From Sapria himalayana (Eukaryota; Streptophyta; Magnoliopsida; Malpighiales; Rafflesiaceae), in NCBI GenBank assembly GCA_029783825.1, contig JAREIK010003094.1, positions 64,980 to 128,979 of the forward strand: a DNA stretch of 64,000 bases, written 5' to 3'. Each line of letters starts with the position of its first letter. Position 1 is the first letter of the stretch. The notes beneath the pieces were generated by a model that did no database searches, was not told where the DNA came from, and was given only the letters and a program-made list of their open reading frames with translations. A program made the position numbers and the translations under genes. This document shows positions 25,401 to 41,100 of this stretch, piece after piece.

Positions 25401-28400
25401 TAATTGTTTATATTAAATTTACATGATATATAATTATTAAGATTATCATAACGAAATATAGTATTCACATATAAAAAAAATTTAAAAATTGTTATATTTT
25501 CAAAGTTTAAAACCTTCAAAAATGAGAAAAAATAACAAAAATAAATTTTTTGTTATATCATTGTTTAAATAAAACTTATAAACCATTAAATGCCTAAATA
25601 CATAAATATCTAAACTTCTAAACCCTGAAGCCCCTTAATACTTAAACCTTTAAACTCTTAAACCTTAAATATAATTTAAATAATTTATAAAAATATTAAT
25701 TACAAAATAAATTATGAGTGATAAAATATAATTTAAATAATATATTTTTCATCAAAAAAACATATAAGCTTATAAAATGATGCAAAAACTAAAAAAAATT
25801 ATTATTTAGTAAAAAATTTTACTTTGATTTTGAATCATTTTAGGTATTTTAATTGTATTTTAATTTATATCTATCATATTAATAATAGTTTATTAATTGA
25901 TTTTTTGATAATTGATATAATATCTAACAATAAAATTATTTATATTTAGTTTATATTATATATAGTTATACTATTTATTATTACTAAATATTGTATTCAC
26001 ATTTTTAAAAAATTTTAAAATTATTAAATTTTAAAATGTTATAAACTTTAAAATTTGAAAAAATATCAAAAAGAATTTTTTTTTTATTTCATTATTTGAA
26101 TAAAACCTACAAACCATTAAATGCCTAAATACTTAAATCAATAACTTCTAAATCTCGAAAAACCTAAATAGATAAAATTTATAAACATCTATATCCTAAA
26201 TAATAAATAATAAATCTCATTTTTATTTTTTTCATTATAATTTTAAATATTCATTTTAATTATTTATATGTTTATTTTTATATAAATATTAATTACCAAA
26301 TAAATTATAAGGTATACAAATATAATTTATATAATTTTTTTTTCCACAAATAAATATAGAAAAACTTAATAAAAAAAAATTAAAAACTAAAAAATATTAT
26401 ATAGTAATATATTTTGCTTTGTTTCTGAATCATTTTAGGATTTGTAATTAGATTTTAATTGATATATAACTTATTAATAATAGATTATTAAGCTATTTTT
26501 TGATCATTATTAGAATATTGATCAATAAAAATGTTTATATTAAATTTATATGTTATATAAATTTAATAATTATTATAACTAAATATTGTATTCACTTTTT
26601 TAAAAAGTTTTAAAATTATTATATTTTCAAAGGTTATAACATTTGAAAATATCAACAAATAACAAAAATAAATTTTTTGTTATTTTATTTTTTAAATAAA
26701 ACATATAAACCACTAAATGCATATATAGTTAAATAAATAATCTCCGAAATACATAAACCATGAAACTGCTATATACTACTTAATTATTAATAAATCTAAA
26801 TTTTATTTTATTTATTATAATTTTAAATATTGATTTTAATATTTATTAGTTTATTTTTATAAAATATTTATTCCTAAATAAATTATGAGTGCGACAAATA
26901 TAATTTAAATAATATATTTCTAATCAAAAAAATATAGATGCTTATAAAAGAAGTAAAAATTTAAAAATTAAAAATTATTATTCAGTAATATTTTTTAGTT
27001 TATTCTTGAATCGATTTGGGTATTGTAAATATTTTTTAATTAATATCTATCTTATTATTAATAGTTTATTAATTTAAATTTTGATCATTATTATATTATC
27101 TATCAATAAAATTGTTTATATTGAATTTATATGATATATAATTATTAATATTAAAATAACTAAATATTCTATCCTCATTTCAAAAAATTTTAAATATTAT
27201 TATAGTTTCAAAGGTTATGACCTATGAAAATGTGAAAAAATTACAATTTTTTTGTTATTTTATTGTTTTAATAAAACCTATAAACCACTAAATGCCTAAA
27301 AACATAAATTGCTAAACTTCTAAACGACAAAACCTTTATATACTAAAACCATTAAACAGGTCTACCTTAATAAAAAATTTTAAATATCTATTTAATTTTT
27401 ATTATGTATAATTTTAAATTTTTATTTTAATTATTTTTCAGTTTATTTTTATAGAAATATTAATTACAAAATAAATTATTAGTGAGACAGATCTAATTTA
27501 AATAATTTATTTTTCATCAAAAAAAAATATATCCTAATAAAAAGATGCACAATTTTAAAAACAAAAATTTATTATTTAGTAATACATTTTATTTTTATTT
27601 TGAATCATTTTAGATTTTGCAATTTAATTTAATTTATATCATTCTTATTAATAATAGTTTATTAATTTTTTATTGATCATTATTATAATATTTATTAATA
27701 AAATTATTTATATTGAGTTTACATTATATATAATTATTAAGAATATTATAACTACATTTCAAAAAAATTAAAAATTATTTTATTTTCTAAGGTTATAACC
27801 TTCAAAAATTAAAAAAATCAAAAAAATTAATTTTTTATTTTTTCCTTCTTTAATTAAAAATTATAAATCACTAAAGTCCTAAACACTTAAATCACAAAAC
27901 CCCAAAACACCTAAATACTTAAACTATTAAACTAGTATATCCTGAATATTAAATAATAAATCTCAATTTTATTTGTAATCATTATAATTTTAAAATATTC
28001 ATTTTAATTATTTATTAGTTTATTTTTATAGAATTATAAAATAAAAATAAATTATTTGGAAGACATATTATTTAAATAATTTACTTTTAATAAAAAAAAT
28101 ATAAACTTATTAAAAGAAGAAAAACATTAAAAAAATTATTATTTAGTATTATATATTACTTTGATTTTGAATAAATTTATGTTTTGAAAATATATTTTTA
28201 AAAATATCTATCTTATTAATAATAGTTTATTAATTTATTTTTTGATCATTAATATAATATCTATCAATATAATTGTTTATATTGAATTAACATGAAATAT
28301 AATTATTACGATTATCCAAATTAAATATAGTATTCACATATAAAAAAAATTTAAAAATTGTTATATTTTCAAAGGTTATAACCTTCAAAAATGACAAAAA

Positions 28401-28425
28401 ATAACAAAAATAAATTTTTTGTTAT
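28401..28425. repeat. second hairpin module next to the dyad
   Basis: Perfect 10-bp arms ATAACAAAAA and TTTTTGTTAT are separated by TAAAT. The hairpin starts about 10 bp downstream of the dyad centred near 28379. Similar arms occur at the same place in many other monomers, for example near 12165 and 26653. Confidence 0.8.
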
Positions 28426-28897
28426 ATCATTGTTTAAATAAAACTTATAAACCATTAAATGCCTAAATACATAAATTTCTAAACTCCTAAACCCCGAAGT
28501 TCCTAAATACCTAAACTTTTAAACTCATAAACCTTAAATATAATTTAAATAATTTATAGAAATATTAATTACAAAATAAATTATGAGTGACAAATATAAT
28601 TTAAATAATATATTTTTCATCAAAAAAAAATATAAGCTTTTAAAATGATGAAAAAAATAAAAAAAATTATTATTTAGTAATAAATTTTACTTTGATTTAG
28701 AATCATTTTAGATTTTTTTAATTGTAATTTAATTTATATCTATCATATTAATAATAGTTTATTAATTTATTTTTTGATAATTGATATAAAATTTATCAAT
28801 AAAAGTGTTTATATTTCTTTTATATTATATATAGTTATAATAATTTTTATTACTAAAAATTGTATTCACATATTTAAAAAATTTTAAAATTATTATA

Positions 28898-28923
28898 TTT
28901 TCAAATGTTATGACATTTGAAAA
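28898..28923. repeat. satellite dyad with compensated arms (T/A form)
   Basis: The arms contain CAAATGT and ACATTTG around TATG. Compared with CAAAGG/CCTTTG, the inner G became T on the left and the partner C became A on the right, so pairing is kept. Confidence 0.8.
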
Positions 28924-31900
28924 TTAAAAAAAATATCAAAAATAAACTTTTTGTTATTTCATTATTTAAATAAAAGCTATAAACCATTAAATACCTAAAT
29001 AGTAGAATGAATAATTTATAAATCTCGAAAACCGTAAATAGATAAATTTTTTAAACAGGTATATCCTAATTAATAAATAATAAATCTTATTTTTATTTTT
29101 TTCATTATAATTTTAAATATTCATTTTAATTATTTATTTGTTTATTTTTATATAAATATTAAATACAAAATAAATTATAAGTTAGAAAAATATAATTTAT
29201 ATAAATTATTTTTCTACAAAAAAATATAGATAAACTTATTAAAAGAAGAGAAAAATTAAAAACAAAAAATTATTATATAGTAATATATTATAATTTGTTT
29301 CTGAATCATTTTAGGCTTAGTAATTATATTTTAATTCATATCTAATTTATTAATAATAGATTATAAATATATTTTTTGATCAATATTAGAATATTTATCA
29401 ATAAAAATATTTATATTTAATTTATATGATATATAAATATTTAATAATTATTATAACTAAATATTGTATTCACTTTGAAAAAAATTTTAAAATTATTATA
29501 TTTTCAAAGATTATAACTTTTGAACATGTGAAAAAACAAAAAAAAATATTTTTTTCTATTATTTCATTGTTTAAATAAAACCTATAAATCACTAAATGCC
29601 TAAACACTTAAATCACTAAACTACAAAATTCAGATACCCCTATATAGAAAATCCTTTAAATCGGTATACCCTAGATAATAATTAATAAATTTCATATTTA
29701 TTTGTTTTCATTATAATTTAAAAAATTAATTTTGATTGTTTAGTTTTTTATTTTTATATATGTATTAATTATAAAATAAATTATGACTTAAAAATATAAT
29801 TTATAAAAATTATTTTTCATCAAAAAATTGATAAGCTTATAAAAAGAATAAAAACTTAAAAACAAATAATTATTATTAGTAATATTTTTCTTTGATTTTG
29901 AATCATTTTAGGTTTTGATATTATATTTTAAGTAATATCAATTATATTCATAATAGATTTTTAATTTATTTTTTGATAATTATTAGAATATCTATCAATA
30001 AAATTGTTTATATTGAATTTATATGATATATAATTATTATGATTATTATAAATAAATATTCTATTCAATTTTGAAAAAAATTTAAAAATTATTATATTTT
30101 CAAATGTTATAATCTTAAAAAATGAGAAAAAATAATAAAAATAATTTTTAGTTATTTTATTTTTTAAATAAAACCTATAGACCATTAAATGCTTACTTAC
30201 TTAAATTAGTAAGCTCATAAACCCCTAAATACATAAACATTTTAACAAATATATACTACTTAATAAATAATAAATCTCATTTTGATTTCTATTTATTATA
30301 ATTTTAAATATTCATTTTAATTATTTATAGTTTAATTTTTTAGAAAAATTAATTACAAAATAAATTTCGAGTGAGACATTATTATTTAAATAATTTATTT
30401 TTAATCAAAAAAGATATAAGCTTATAAAAAGAAGGAAAGATTTAAAAATTAAAAATTATTATTTAGTAATATATTTAGATTTGATTTTGAATTATTTTGT
30501 GTTATGTAAATATATTTTAATTAATATTTATATTATTAATAATAGTTAATTAATTTAATTTTTGATCATTATTATACTATCTATCGTTATAATTGTTTAT
30601 ATTGAATTTATATGATATATAATTAGTAAGATTAATATAATTATACATAGTATTCACATTTCAAAAAATTTTAAAAATTATTTTATTTTTAAAGGTTATA
30701 ACCTTTGAAAATCACAAAAAAATCTAAAATTTTTTTTTATTTTTATTATATAAATAAAACCTATAAAACACTAAATACCTAAAAACATAAATTGATAAAC
30801 TTTTAAACAACAAAACTCATATATAATCAAATCATTAAACCAGTATACAACATATAATAAATCATAAATCTCACTTTAATTTGTATTCATTATAATTTTA
30901 AATATTCATTTTAATTATTTATTAGTTTATTTTTTATAGAAATATTAATTACAAAATAAATAATGAGCGAGAAAACTTTAATTTTAATAATTTATTTTTA
31001 ATCAAAAAAAAATATAATCTTATAAAAAGAAGTAAAAATTTAAAAACAAAAAATTATTATTTAGTAATATATTTTACTTTGATTTTGAATCATCATATAT
31101 AGGTTTTGCAATTATATTTTAATTGCTATCAATCTTATTAAGAATAGTTTATTAATTTATTATTTGTTCAATTTTATAATATTTATAAATAAAATTATTT
31201 ATATTGAATTTAAATGTCTTATAATTATTAAGATTATTATAACTAAATATTATATTTACTTTTGAAAAAAATTTAAAAATTATTATATTTTCAAAGGTTA
31301 TAACCTTCAAAAATGATAAAAAATCACAAAAATATATTTTTTTATTTAAATAAAACTTATAAACCACTAAATGCCTAAACATTTAAATCTCTAGACTTCT
31401 AAACCCAAAAATTCCCTAAATACTTAAACCATAAACCTATATAACCTAAATAATAAATAATAAATCTCATTTTTATTTGTATTCTTTATAATTTTAAATA
31501 TTCATTTTAATTATTTTTAAGTTTATTTTTATAGAAATATTAATTACAAAATAAATAATGAGTGAGACATATATAATTTAAAAAAATTATCTTTTATGAA
31601 AAAAATATAAGCTTATAAAAATAAACAAAATTTCAAAAATATTAAATTTTATTTAGTAATATAATTTACTTATATTTTGAATTATTATGGGTCCTGTAAA
31701 TATATTTTAATTAATATCTATCTTATTAATAATAGTTTATTAATTTATTTTTTGATCATCAAAATAATATATATTAATAAAATGTTTTATATTGAATTTA
31801 TATCAAATTTAATTATTATGATTATTATAACTAAGTATTGTATTCATATTTTAGAACTATTAAAAAATTATTATATTTTCAAAGGTTATAACGTTTGAAA

Positions 31901-34900
31901 ATCATGAAAATTCATAAAAATAAATTTTTTGTTATTTCATTGATTAAATAAAACCTATAAACAGCTAAATGTTTAAACATATAAATCAATAACCTTATAA
32001 CCCCAAAACCATAATAAACATAAACCATTAAATAGGTAAACCCTAAATAATAAATAATAAATCTCATTTTTATTAATATTCATTATAATTTTATATATAC
32101 ATTTTAATTATTTATTAGTTTATTTTTATAGAAATATAAATTAAAAAATAAATTAATAGTGAGACAAATATAATTTAAATAATTTATCATTCATCAAAAA
32201 ATATATAAGCTTATAAATGGATAAAAAAATTTAAAAATTTAAAATTAATATTTAGTAAAATATTTCACTTTGATTTTGAATCATTTTAGGTTTTGTAAAT
32301 ATATTTTAAACAATATTTATCTTATTAATAATTGTTTATTAATCTTTTGTATGATCATTATTATAATATATATCAATATAATTATTTATATTAAATTTAC
32401 ATTTTATATAATTATAAAGATCATTATAACTAAATATAGTATTCACATTTAAAAAAAATTTAAAAATTGTTATAGTTTCAAAGGTTATATCCTTCAAAAA
32501 TGAGAACAAATAATAAAAACAAATTTTTTGTTATTTTATTTTCTAAATAAAACCTATAAACTACTAAATGCCTAAACACTTAAATCATTAAATTCTTAAA
32601 TCCCAAAACTCCTAAATATATAATTTTTTAGACCTGTATATTTTATTTTATTAATAATAGTTTTATTTAATATCTATCATATTAATATATTTTACTTTGA
32701 TTTTGAATCATTTTAGGTTTTGAAAATATATTTTATTTAATATCTATTTTATTAATAATAGTTTATTAATTTATTTTATTATCATCATCATAATATCTAT
32801 AAAAAAATTATTTATATTGAATTTACATAATATATAATTATTTAGATTATTATAACAAAATAATATTTTCACATTTTAAAAAAATTAAAAAATTAACTTT
32901 TCAAAGGTAATAACCTTTCAAAATAATAAAAATAAAAAAAGAAATTTTTTGTTATTAGATTTTTTAAATAAAATCTATAAACCACAAAATACCTAAATTT
33001 TTAATGACTAAAATTCTAAACCCCGAAGCCCATAAATACATACGCCTTTAAATTAGTATATCTAAATAATAAATAATAAATCTCATTTTTATTAGTATTC
33101 ATTATAATTTTAAATATTCATTTTAATTATTTATTAGTTTAATTTTATTGAAATATAAATTACAAAATAAATTATTAGTGAGACAAAGATAATTTAAATA
33201 ATTTATTTTTAATCAAAAAAATATAAGATTATAAAAAGAGGCAAAATTTTTTAAACAAAATATTATTATTTAGTAATTTATTTTAAAAAAATTTAGAATA
33301 ATTTTAAATTTTGTTATTATATTTTAATTTATATCATTCTAATTATTAATTGTTTATTAATTTATTTATTGATCATTATTATAATATCTATTAATAAAAT
33401 TATTTATATTGATTTTACATTATATATAATTATCAAGATTAAAATAACTAAATATTATATTCGCATTTTTAAAAAAATTAAAAATTATTATATTTTAAAA
33501 GGTTATAACCTTCAAAAATTAGATAAAAACACCAATGGCATAAACACTTAAATGACTAAACCCCAAAACACCTAAATACATAAACCATTAAACTTGTATA
33601 TCCTGAATAATAAATAATAAATCACAATTTTATTTGTATTCATTATAATTTTAAATATTTATTTTATTTATTTATTAGTCTATTTGTATAGAATTATAAA
33701 TTACAAAATAAATTATTAGGAAGACAAATATAATTTAAATAATTTATTTTTAATAACAAAAATATAAACTTATAAAAATGCAAAATATTAAAAAAAGTAT
33801 TATTTAGTATTATATACTTTGATTTTGAATAAATTTAGATTTTGCAAATATATTTTAAATAAAATCTATCTTATTAATAATAGTTTATTAATTTATTTAT
33901 TGATCATTATTATAATATCTAGCAATGTGATTATTTATATTGAATTTAAATGACTTTTATTTATTAAGATTATTATAACTAAATATTATATTTATATTTG
34001 AAAAAAATTTAGAAATTATTATATTTTCAAAAGTTATAACCTTCAAAAATTAGAAAAAAAAATAAAAATAAATTTTTTGTTATATCAATATTTAAACAAA
34101 ACTTATAAACCACTAAATTCCTAAACACTTAAATCTATAAACTCTGAAACACAAAAGCCCCAAAATTCTTAAAACATTAAACTCAGAAACCTTAAATATA
34201 ATTTAAATAATTTATTTTTCATCAAAAAAAAATTTAAGCTTATAAAAAGAATCAAAAACAATAAAACAAAAAATATTATTTTGTAATAAATTTTACTTTG
34301 ATTTTGAATAATTTTAGGTTTTGCAATTATATTTTAATTTATATCTTTCATATTAATAATAGCATATTAATTTATTTTTTGATAATTGATATCATATCTA
34401 TCAATAAAATTGTTTATATTTAGTTTATAATATATATAATTATAATGATTCTTATTACTAAATATTGTCTTCACATTTTTAAAAAAATTTAAAATTATTA
34501 TATTTTCAAAGGTTATAATGTTTGAAAATCAGAGAAAATATCAAAAATAATTTTTTTTTATTTCACTGTTTAAATAAATCCTATAAACTACTAAATGCCT
34601 AAACACTTAAGTCAATAACTCCTAAATCTCGAAAACACATATAGATAATCGTTTTAAACATGTATACCCTAAATAATAAATAATAAATCTCAATATTATT
34701 TTTTTCATTATAATTTAAAATATTCATTTTAATTATTTATTCTTTTATTTTTATTAAATATTAATTATAATATAAATTATGAGTTAGACAAATATAATTT
34801 ATATAAATTATTTTTCAACAAAAAATATAGATAAACTTATGAAAAGAATAAAAAATTTCAAAACAAAAAATTATTATATAGTAATATATTTTGCTTTACT

Positions 34901-35108
34901 TCTGAATCATTTTAGGTTTTATAATTATATTTTAATTGATATCTATCTTATTAATAAAGATAATTAATTTATTTTTGGATCATTATTAGAATATTTATCA
35001 ATAAAATTATTTATATTGAATTTATATGAAATATAAATATAATAATTATTATAACTAAATATTGAATTCACTTTTGAAAAAAATTTGAAAATTATTATAT
35101 TTTTAAAG

Positions 35109-38100
35109 GTTATAACATTTGAAAATATCAAAAAATAATAAAAATAAATTTTTTGTTATTTTATAATTTAATATAACCTATAACCAGTAAATGCATACAC
35201 AGTTAATCAGTAAACTCCTAAACCTCGTAATGCCTAAATACATAAACCATTAAACCACTATATTCTACATAAAAATTAATAAATCTAATCTTTATTTCTA
35301 TTTATTATAATTTTAAATATTTATTTTAATTATTTATTACTTTATTTCTATAGAAATATTTATTACAAAATAAATTATGAGTGCCAGAAATATAATTTAA
35401 ATAAGTTATTTTTAATCAATAAAAGTATTTACGCTTATAAAATAACTGAAAATTTTAAAATTAAAAATTATTATTAACTAATATATTTTACTTTAATTTT
35501 GAATCAATTTGGATTTTGTAAAGATTTTTTAATTAATATCTATCATTTATTTATAGTTTATTAATTTAATTTGTGATCATTATTATAATATCTATCAATA
35601 AAATTATTTATATTGAATTTATATGATATATAATTATTAATATTATTATAACTATATATTATATTCACATTTTAAAAAATGTAAAATATTATTATATTTT
35701 CAAAGGTTATGACCTATTAAAATTAAAAAAAATTAAAAATTTTTTTTTGTTATTTTATTGTTTATATAAAACCTATAAACCACTAAATGCCTAAAAACAT
35801 AAATCGCTAAACTCCTAAATGACAAAACCTCTAAATACTTAAACAATTAAACTGGTATACATTAATAATAAATCATAAATTTCATTTTAATTTTTATTCA
35901 GTTTAATTTTAAATTTTTATTTTAATTATTTATCAGTTTATTTTTATAGAAATATTAATTACAAAATAAATTATTAGTTAGATAGATCTAATTTAAATTA
36001 AACCGATATACCCTAAATAATAAATAATAAAACTCATTTTTTTGTCATTATAATTTTAAATATTCATTTTAATTATTTATTTGTATATTTTTAATAAGTA
36101 TTAATTAAAAAATAATTTATGATTTAAACAAATATAATTTATATAAATTATTTTTCATCAAAAAATAATATAGATACAGTTTTGAAAACAAATTTCAAAA
36201 CAAAAAATTATTATAGAGTACTATATTTTGAGTAGCTTCTGAATCATTTTAATATTTGTAATTATATTTTAAATGATATATATCTTATTAATAATATATT
36301 ATGAATTTATTTTTTGATCACTATTAGAATATTTATCAATAAAAATGTTTATATTGAATTTATATGATATATAAATTTCATAATTATTATAACTAAATAT
36401 TGTATTTGCTTTTGAAAAAAGTTTCAAAATTTTTATATTTTCAAAGATTATAACCTTTGAACATGTGAAAAAATAAAAATATATATATTTTTTTGTTATT
36501 TCATTGTTTAAATAAAACCTATACACCACTAAATGCCTAAACACTTAAATCACTAGACTACAAAATTGCGATACCCCTATATAGATAATCGTTTAAACGG
36601 GTATACCCTGAATAATAATTAATAAATCTCATTTTTATTTGTTTTCATTATAATTTAAAAAATTTATTTTGATTCTTTTGATTTTTATTTATATATATAT
36701 ATTAATTATAAAATAAAATATGAGTTAAAAATATAATTTATAAAAATTATTTTTCATAAAAAATAGATAAGCTTATAAAAAGAATAAAAATTTAAAAACA
36801 AATAATTATTATCAAGTAATATATTTTGCTTTGCTTTTTAATCATTTTAGGTTTTGATATTATATTTTAAGTAATATCAATGTTAATCATAATAAATTTT
36901 TTATTTATTTTTTTATATTTATTAGAATATCTATCAATAAAATTATTTATATTGAATTTATATTATATATAATTATTATGATTATTATAAATAAATATTT
37001 ATTCACTTTTTAAAATAAATTTAAAAATTATTATATTTTCAAATGTTATAACATTTGAAAATATCAAAAAATAATAAAAATAATTTTTTTTATTTTATTT
37101 CTTAAATAAAAACTATAAAGCACTAAATGCATACACAGTTAAATTAATAAACTCCTAAACCCCGTAATGCCTAAATACATAAACCATTAAACTTCTATAT
37201 ACTACTTAATAATTAATAAATCTAATTTTATTTTTAATATAATTTTAAATATTCATTACAAAATAAAGTATGAGTGCGACAAATATAATTTAATTAATTT
37301 ATTTTTAATAAAAAAAAATATACGCTTATAAAAGAAGTAAAAATTTTAAAATTAATAATTATTTCCAGAAATATATTTTACATTAATTTTGAATCAATTT
37401 GGGTTGTGTAAATATTTTTTAATTAATATCTATCTTATTATTTATTGTTTATTAATTAATTTGTGATCATTATTATAATATATATCAATAAAATTATTTA
37501 TATTGAATTTATAAGATATATAATTATTAATATTATTATAACTAAATATTATATTAACATTTCAAAAAATGTTAAATATTATTATATTTTCAATGGTTAT
37601 GACCTATGAAAATTTAAAAATATTAAATTTTTTTTTTATTTTATTATTTAAATATAACCTATAAACCACTAAATGCCTAATAACATAAATTGATAAACTC
37701 CTAACGACAAAACCTCTAAATACTTAAACCATTAAACTAGTATACATTAATAATAAATCTTAAATCTCATTTCAATTATTATTCAGTATAATTTTAAATT
37801 TTTATTTTAATTATTTATCAATTTATTTTTATATTAATATTAATTACAAAATAAATGGAGTTAGACAAATATAATTTATATATATTATTTTTCATCAAAA
37901 AATTATAAATAAACTTTTTAGAAGAAAAAAAAATTTCTAAATAGAAAATTATTATATAGTAATATATTTTACTTTGATTCTGAATCATTTTAGGTTTTAT
38001 AATTAAATTTTAATTGATATCTAACTTTTTTTTTTTGAAATCTATCTTATTAATAATAGATTATTAATTTATTTTTTGATCATTATTAGAATATTTATCA

Positions 38101-41100
38101 ATAAAATTGTTTATATTGAATTTATATGATATATAAATATAATGATTATTATAACTAAAGATTGTATTAACTTTTGAAAAAAAGTTAAAAATTATTATAT
38201 TTTGAAAGGTTATAACATTTTAAAATATTAAAAAATAATAAATATTTATTTCTTGTTATTTTATTTTTTAAATAAAACCTATAAACCACTAAAAGCCTAA
38301 AAACATAAATATATAAACTCCTAAATGACAAAACTTCTAAATACTTATTCCATTAAACTGGTATAAATTCATAATAAATCATAAATCTCATTTTAATTTT
38401 TATTCAGTATAATTTTAAATTTTTATTTTAATTATTTATCAGTTTATTTTTATAGAAATATTAATTACAAAATAAATTATTATTGAGACAGATCTAATTT
38501 AAAGTAGACGAGTATCCCTAAATAATAAATAATAAATCTTATTTTTTTTATTATAATTATGAATATTCATTTTAATTATTTATTTGTTTATTTATATATA
38601 AATATTAATTACAAAATAAATTGAGTTAGATAAATATAATTTATATATATTATTTTTCATCAAAAAATTATAGATAAACTTTTTAAAAGAAAAACATTTT
38701 CAAAACAAAAATTTATTATATAGTAATATATTTTGCTTTGCTTCTGAATCATTTTAGGTTTTATAGTTATATTTTAATTGATATCTATATTATTAATAAT
38801 TGTTTATTAATTTATTTTTGATCATTATTAGAATATTTATCAATAAAATTGTTTATATTGAATTTATATAATATATAAATATAATGATTATTATAACTAA
38901 TTATTGAATTCACTTTTGAAAAAAAATTAAAAATTATCATATTTACAAGGTTATAACCTTTGGAAATATGAAAAAAATAATAAAAATAAATTTTATGTTA
39001 TTTTATTTTTTAAATAAAACCTATAAACCACTAAATGCATACACAGTTATATGAGTAAACTTTTAAACCCCATAATGCCAAAATACATAAACCATTAAAC
39101 TGCTATATACTACTTAATAATTAATAAATTTAATTTTATACAATTTATTATAATTTTAAATATTCATTTTAATTATTTATTATTTTATTTTTATTGAAAT
39201 TTTTATTACAAAATAAATTATGAGTGCGACACATATAATTTAAATAATTTATTTTTAATCAAAAAAATATATACGCTTTTAAAAATAGTATAAAAAGAAA
39301 TATTATTAAAAATTATAATCAACTAATATATTTTACTTTAATTTTGAATAAATTTAGGTTTTGTAAATATTTTTTAATTAATATCTACCTTATTATAAAA
39401 AGTTTATTAATTTAATTTTTGATCATTATTATAATATCTATCAATAAAATGGTAGATATTTATTATATATGATATAGAATTATTAAAATTATTATAACTA
39501 AATATTGTATTCAAATTTCAAAATATTTTAAAATTATTAAATTTTCAAAGGTTATAACATTTGAAAATGACAAAAAATTACAATTTTTTTTTCTTATTTT
39601 ATTGTTTAAATAAAACCAATAAATCACTAAATGCCTCAAATAATAAATTGCTAAACTCCTAAAAGACAAAACCTCAAAATACTTAAACCATTTAACTGGT
39701 ATATATTAATAATAAATAATAAATCTCATTTTTATTTTTATACGGTATAATTTTAAATTTATATTTTAATTATTTATCAGTTTATTTTTATAAAAATATT
39801 AATTACAAAATAAATTATTAGTGAGATAGATATAACTTAAATTAAACTAGTATACCCTAAATAATAAATAATAAATCTCATTTTTTTATTATAATTTTAA
39901 ATATTCATTTTAATTATTAATTTTTTATTTTTATATAAATATTAATTACAAAAATAAATTATGAGTTTAACAAATATAATTTATGTAAATTTTTTTAATC
40001 AAAAAAATATAGATAATCTTTTTAAAATAAAAAAAAAATTTCAAAACAAAAAAATATTATATAGTAATATATTTTTCTTTGCTTATGAATCATTTTATGT
40101 TTTGTAGTTATATTTTAATTGATATCTATCGTATTAATAATATTTTTATTAATTTATTTTTTGATAATATTAGAATATTTTATTACTAAAATTGTTTATA
40201 TTGAATTTATATGTTATATAAATATAATGATTATTATAACTAAATATTAAATTCACTTTTGAAAATAAATTAAAAATTATTATATTTTCAAAGGTTATAA
40301 CCATTCGAAATATCAAAAAATAATAAAAATAAATATTTTGTTATTTATTTTTTATTTAAAATCAATAAACCACTAAATGCATACACAATTAAATCAATAA
40401 ACACCTAAACCCCGTAATACCTAAATACATAAACAATTAAACTACTATATAATACATAATAATTAATAAATCTAATATTAAATACTATTTATTATAGTTT
40501 TAAATATTCATTTTAATTATTTATTAGTTTATTTTTATGGAAAATTTATTATAAAATAAATTATTAGTCCGACAAATATAATTTAAATAATTTATTTTTA
40601 ATCAAAAGAAATATATATGCTTATAAAAGAAGAAAAAATTTAAAAATTAAAAATTAATATCCAGTAATATATTTTACTTTAATTTTGAATCAATTTGGGT
40701 TTTTAAATATTTTTTAATTAATATCTATCTTATTATTAATAGTTTATTAATTTAATTTTTGAACATTATTATAATATCTATCATTAAAATTATTTATATT
40801 GAATTTATATCATATATAATTACTAATATTATTATAACTAAATATTCTATTCACATTTCAAAAAATTTTAAATATTATTATATTTTCAAAGATTATAACC
40901 TATTAAAATGACAAAAAATTACAAATTTTTTTTTGTTATTTTATTGATTAAATAAAACCTATAAACTACTAAATGCCTAAAAACCTAAATCTCTAAACTC
41001 CTAAAATACATAACCTATAAATTCTTAAACCATTAAACTAGTATACATTAATAATAATTCATAAATATAAATTTAATTTTTATTTAGTATAAATTTAAAT

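Larger units (their letters stand above)
24331..30111 (+). repeat. five-monomer higher-order repeat, about 2.87 kb, two copies
   Basis: Dyads at 24331, 24922, 25509, 26040 and 26637 recur at 27217, 27796, 28379, 28910 and 29514, offsets of 2870-2886 bp. The first three pairs agree in diagnostic variants. For instance, the first member of each has ACCTATGAAAATG followed by an octamer block with CATAAATTGC, and both carry ATAAAAAAT in place of AATAATAAATC. A third, older copy of the same order lies at 10939-13269. Confidence 0.8.
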
